From contig CANOVJ010000045.1 in the NCBI GenBank assembly GCA_947570615.1, positions 1-35,151 on the forward strand: DNA of 35,151 nucleotides, read 5' to 3'. Under the pieces are notes generated by a model. That model had not been told where the DNA came from. It saw nothing but the letters and a program-made list of their open reading frames with translations, and ran no database searches. This document shows positions 31,785-35,151 of this stretch, piece after piece. The stretch's first letter is position 1; each line of letters starts with the position of its first letter. The position numbers were made by a program, and so were the translations under genes. The stretch comes from an uncultured Lachnospiraceae bacterium (lineage in GTDB: Bacteria; Bacillota; Clostridia; Lachnospirales; Lachnospiraceae).

Positions 31785-34073
31785 ATGAAATTTACGGAAG
31801 GCTACTGGCTGGGAAGCGAGCGCGCGAACGCGCTCTACGCCGCGCAGGCGTATGCGGTGGAGGAAATCGAAAACGGGATGCGGATCGTTGCGCCCGTGCG
31901 GAAGGTGGTTACGCGGGGAGATACGCTGAATATGCCGGTGATCACTCTGGAGTTTAAAGCCGCGGCGGAGAATGTGATTCTGGTCAGGGCCTGGCATTAT
32001 GAGGCATATGACAGGAGGGAACCCCGATTCGAGAAATCGGAGAGCCCCTGTGAGGTATCCTTTTCAAAAAATGAAAGGGAAGCGGTTCTTCGGGCGGGCC
32101 AGGTGAGCGTCCATGTGAACCTGGAGAACTGGGAATACAGCTTTCGCGCCGGGGGCAGGGTACTGACCTCCTGCGGGTTCCGCAACCTTGGATATATCCG
32201 CCGGGACCGGAAGGCCTCGAGTATGCTGCCCTTTGAGAATTATATGTGCGAGCATGAGTATGAGCCTTACATGGTCAATGAGCTGTCCCTCTCCCCGGGC
32301 GAGAATGTATACGGGCTGGGGGAGCGCTTTACCGCCTTTGTAAAGAACGGCCAGGTGGTGGAGACCTGGAACGAGGACGGCGGAACCTCCTCCCAGGTGG
32401 CCTACAAGAGCATTCCCTTTTATATGACGAACCGGGGCTACGGGGTGCTGGCAGATCACGCGGACAATGTCTCCTTTGAGGTGGCAAGCGAGAAGGTGGA
32501 GTATGTGGGCTTTTCCGTTCCGGGAGAGGAACTGCGCTATTATTTCTTCTACGGGCCCTCTCCCCGGCAGATCATAAAGGAGCTCACGGCGCTGACCGGG
32601 AGGCCTGCCCTGCCTCCTGCCTGGTCCTTCGGGCTGTGGCTGTCCACCTCCTTCACCACGGATTACGGGGAGGAGACGGTGACGGGCTTTCTGGACGGGA
32701 TGCAGGAGCGGCAGATCCCTCTGAGCGTATTCCATTTCGACTGCTTCTGGATGAAGGGATTCCAGTGGTGCGATTTTGAGTGGGACGAACGGGTATTTCC
32801 GGATCCCCGGGGAATGCTTGAGCGGTATCACAAGCGGGGGCTTAAGATCTGCGTCTGGATCAACCCCTACATTGCCCAGGGGACGCCGGTGTTTAAGGAG
32901 GCGGCAGAAAAGGGGTATCTTCTGATGCGCTCTGACGGCAGAGGCGTGCGCCAGACAGACAACTGGCAGAATGGTATGGGCCTGGTGGACTTCACCAACC
33001 CTCAGGCCTGTCTCTGGTATCAGGGGAAATTGCGCCGTCTGTTGGAGCTGGGCGTGGACTGCTTCAAGACAGATTTTGGAGAACGGATACCGGTGGATGT
33101 GACTTGGTCTGACGGGAGCAATCCACGGGCAATGCATAATTATTATACCTTTTTATATAACCGCTGTGTTTTTTCCCTTCTCAAGGAGGTAAAGGGAGAG
33201 CGGGAGGCGGTGCTCTTTGCAAGGAGCGCCACGGCGGGCTGTCAGCAGTTCCCGGTACACTGGGGCGGCGATTGCAGCGCCAGCTACCCTTCCATGGCGG
33301 AGACGCTGCGGGGCGGCTTATCCTTTGCCATGTCCGGTTTTGCCTTCTGGAGTCATGACATCGGAGGCTTCGAGCACACGGCCCCGGCGGATGTCTACAA
33401 AAGATGGCTGGCCTTTGGTCTGCTTTCCTCCCACAGCAGGCTCCACGGCTCCTCCAGCTACCGGGTGCCCTGGGCTTTTGACGAGGAGGCCTGCGACGTG
33501 GCAAGGCATTTTGTCCATCTCAAATGCAGGCTGATGCCCTATCTGTACGCTATGGCGGTGACGGCCCATGAGGAGGGGACGCCTCTCATGCGGCCCATGG
33601 TCTTTGAATTTCCAGAGGATCCCGCCTGTGCGACGCTGGACATGCAGTACATGCTGGGAGAGAGTATTCTGGTTGCGCCGGTCTTTAACGAGGAGGGGAG
33701 CGCCTGGTATTATCTGCCCGAGGGGAAATGGATCGGCTACTTTAACGGAGAGTGCCGGGAGGGCGGCCGGTTTTACCGGGAAACCTGCGATTACTTTTCG
33801 CTTCCTCTTTATATCAGGGAAAATACCCTGCTGGCCCTGGGGAAGGTTACGGACAGGCCGGACTATGATTACGTGATGGAGAGCGAGCTGCACCTGTTCG
33901 CGCCTGCGGAAGGGGCAGAGGCAGTGTGCCGGATCCCGGATACCCAGGGGAACATCAAAGAGACGGTGGCAGTGATGATGAAGGGGAATGCCCTTCTCGC
34001 AACGAAAGCGGCGAAGGGAAGAACGATATTTGTGCATGGCACGGACGGGGAAGTCAGGGAGATGACTCTGTAA
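31785..34073 (+). CDS. GH31 alpha-xylosidase (YicI-like)
   Basis: The 762-aa enzyme belongs to glycoside hydrolase family 31. The catalytic nucleophile is D430 in CFKTDFGERIP and the acid/base is D496 in HWGGDCS; their spacing of 66 residues equals that of E. coli YicI (D416, D482), and KTDFGE is typical of alpha-xylosidases rather than alpha-glucosidases. The N-terminal beta domain, the GLGERF segment and the C-terminal beta domains are present. There is no signal peptide. It has its own candidate promoter. alpha-Xylosidase removes xylose from xyloglucan oligosaccharides; the neighbouring fucosidase could remove fucose from the same plant glycan. Other GH31 activities cannot be excluded. Confidence 0.9.
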   Translation: MKFTEGYWLGSERANALYAAQAYAVEEIENGMRIVAPVRKVVTRGDTLNMPVITLEFKAAAENVILVRAWHYEAYDRREPRFEKSESPCEVSFSKNEREAVLRAGQVSVHVNLENWEYSFRAGGRVLTSCGFRNLGYIRRDRKASSMLPFENYMCEHEYEPYMVNELSLSPGENVYGLGERFTAFVKNGQVVETWNEDGGTSSQVAYKSIPFYMTNRGYGVLADHADNVSFEVASEKVEYVGFSVPGEELRYYFFYGPSPRQIIKELTALTGRPALPPAWSFGLWLSTSFTTDYGEETVTGFLDGMQERQIPLSVFHFDCFWMKGFQWCDFEWDERVFPDPRGMLERYHKRGLKICVWINPYIAQGTPVFKEAAEKGYLLMRSDGRGVRQTDNWQNGMGLVDFTNPQACLWYQGKLRRLLELGVDCFKTDFGERIPVDVTWSDGSNPRAMHNYYTFLYNRCVFSLLKEVKGEREAVLFARSATAGCQQFPVHWGGDCSASYPSMAETLRGGLSFAMSGFAFWSHDIGGFEHTAPADVYKRWLAFGLLSSHSRLHGSSSYRVPWAFDEEACDVARHFVHLKCRLMPYLYAMAVTAHEEGTPLMRPMVFEFPEDPACATLDMQYMLGESILVAPVFNEEGSAWYYLPEGKWIGYFNGECREGGRFYRETCDYFSLPLYIRENTLLALGKVTDRPDYDYVMESELHLFAPAEGAEAVCRIPDTQGNIKETVAVMMKGNALLATKAAKGRTIFVHGTDGEVREMTL

Positions 34074-34162
34074 GGAATTAAGCCTGCGCCGGAACAGGCC
34101 TTTGCGGCGGATTAAGGGACGCCGGATTTAAGGGGCCGGGACAGGGACGAAGGGAACAGGAA

Positions 34163-35151
34163 ATGGCTGATAAGACGAAGAAATTTTTGTGGAGCAGCCT
34201 GGTCGGCATGGTGATGGTATGTATTGTGGTGTTTGTCGGTCTGGGTGTTTTCACAAACAGAAAAACCAGAGAATCCATTCAGGAGATCAGTACGATTTAT
34301 ATGGAAGAGCTTAATACCCAGCTTCAGCAGAAGTTTTCATCCGTGGTGGGGCTTCGGCTCGGACAGGTGAGCGAGATCATAGCGCAGGTTCCGCAGGAGG
34401 ATTTTGAATACGGAGAAGAAATGCTCCGGGAGCTCGGGGCGAGCGCACAGGTCAGAAACTTTGACTATGTAGGGGTTTACACGGACGAGGATGAGCTTAC
34501 GAGGATCTGGGGAGAGGAGCTTTCGTTTCCCGACGACGGGCAGGCCATAGAGGAGCTTAAGTCCACCGGAAATCTGATAGGAGTCGGAATGAACGGAAAG
34601 GGGGATAAGTTCCTTCTTCTGGGACATGCGGCGAACTACCCCATGGCGGACGGAAAAGAAAGTATGGCTCTGGTGGCAGGCGTTTCCATGGATTATTTAA
34701 ATGACGCCCTTTATCTGGATGAAAACGGAAGGCAGGTTTATTCTCATATCATCGATAAAAACGGAAATTTTGTGATCCGCAACGGCGGCGCTTACAGAAA
34801 CAGCTATTACGACCGTGTCAGGGAGGAGTATGAAAACTACAAGGGCTGGACGGTGGAGGATTATATCCGGGAGCTGCAGGCGGCGATGGAGACAGGACAG
34901 ATTTATACGAATCTGGTCACCATCGAGGGGGAGGAACGTCAGGTTTACTGTTCCCCCATTGCGGACAGCTCCGGCTGGTATCTGATCAGCGTGATGCGAA
35001 ACGACGAGCTGGACGCGGCGGTGATCCGGCTTGAAAAGGTTCGTTCCGGGATGACGGTGGGGTGTACCCTGATCATTCTCCTGGGTATGGTATATGTGTT
35101 TTACCGATATTTCGGACTGACCAGGGCGCAGCTGCGCGCGCTTGACAAGTC
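34163..35151 (+). CDS. Membrane sensor with dCache-like extracellular domain (3' end outside window)
   Basis: The frame is open from ATG 34163 to the window end (329 codons), with AAGGGA 7 bases upstream. The product has a membrane helix (about residues 8-31), a large extracytoplasmic region (about 32-295) and a second helix (about 296-317), followed by YFGLTRAQLRALDKS. The outer region has features of a double Cache (dCache) ligand domain: a long first helix, strands ending FDYVGVYTDEDELTRIW, and a second part with VYSHIIDKNGNFVIRNGG and SSGWYLISVM. The cytoplasmic output domain (histidine kinase, GGDEF or other) lies beyond the window. It may sense a ligand related to the sugar locus, but no link is shown. 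The 89 bases before it contain only a weak hairpin (GCCTG/CAGGC, 34082-34099). Confidence 0.8.
   Translation, partial: MADKTKKFLWSSLVGMVMVCIVVFVGLGVFTNRKTRESIQEISTIYMEELNTQLQQKFSSVVGLRLGQVSEIIAQVPQEDFEYGEEMLRELGASAQVRNFDYVGVYTDEDELTRIWGEELSFPDDGQAIEELKSTGNLIGVGMNGKGDKFLLLGHAANYPMADGKESMALVAGVSMDYLNDALYLDENGRQVYSHIIDKNGNFVIRNGGAYRNSYYDRVREEYENYKGWTVEDYIRELQAAMETGQIYTNLVTIEGEERQVYCSPIADSSGWYLISVMRNDELDAAVIRLEKVRSGMTVGCTLIILLGMVYVFYRYFGLTRAQLRALDK

Overview
The window looks like chromosome of a motile, moderately high-GC member of the Clostridia, most likely Lachnospiraceae. Reasons: the gene order follows the Bacillus subtilis fla/che-to-polC backbone (flhA, flhF, flhG, cheC, cheD, sigma-28, swrB-like gene, rpsB, tsf, pyrH, frr, uppS, cdsA, dxr, rseP, polC); ispG sits directly before a Gram-positive-type PolC; Shine-Dalgarno sequences are strong; and rho-independent terminators are A/T-flanked. 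I do not claim a genus. No rRNA, tRNA, CRISPR array, insertion sequence or prophage was found.

Region 1 (1-8395) is the distal end of a flagellar/chemotaxis operon: the C-terminal part of FlhA, FlhF, FlhG, a PilZ c-di-GMP receptor, CheC, CheD, a small membrane protein, sigma-28 (FliA), a 103-aa protein, a SwrB-like membrane protein and an MltG-like anchored protein without a catalytic domain. The cheB-cheA-cheW genes that lie here in B. subtilis are absent; the PilZ gene occupies their place. A perfect 12-bp terminator ends the unit.

Region 2 (8377-18514) is housekeeping: rpsB-tsf with its own promoter and a foldable leader; then an inserted divergent pair, mntP (minus strand, excellent sigma-A promoter) and a NodB-type deacetylase followed by a bactofilin; then pyrH-frr-uppS-cdsA-dxr-rseP. 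This stretch joins translation, lipid and isoprenoid synthesis and cell-envelope functions, and ends in a long stem terminator.

Region 3 (18515-26449) holds a PP2C phosphatase and a membrane Ser/Thr kinase without PASTA repeats, then ispG-polC from a consensus promoter that overlaps the kinase stop codon.

Region 4 (26464-35151) is an accessory carbohydrate locus. An AraC regulator diverges from an MDR alcohol dehydrogenase, an aldo-keto reductase, an L-fucose mutarotase (FucU) and a GH29 alpha-L-fucosidase; after a terminator comes a GH31 alpha-xylosidase, then the start of a dCache-like membrane sensor cut by the window edge. None of the enzymes has a signal peptide, so imported fucosylated, perhaps xyloglucan-like, oligosaccharides are the likely substrates. 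The reductase plus dehydrogenase pair suggests an oxidoreductive route for fucose (aldose to alditol to ketose); this is the most interesting hypothesis in the window.
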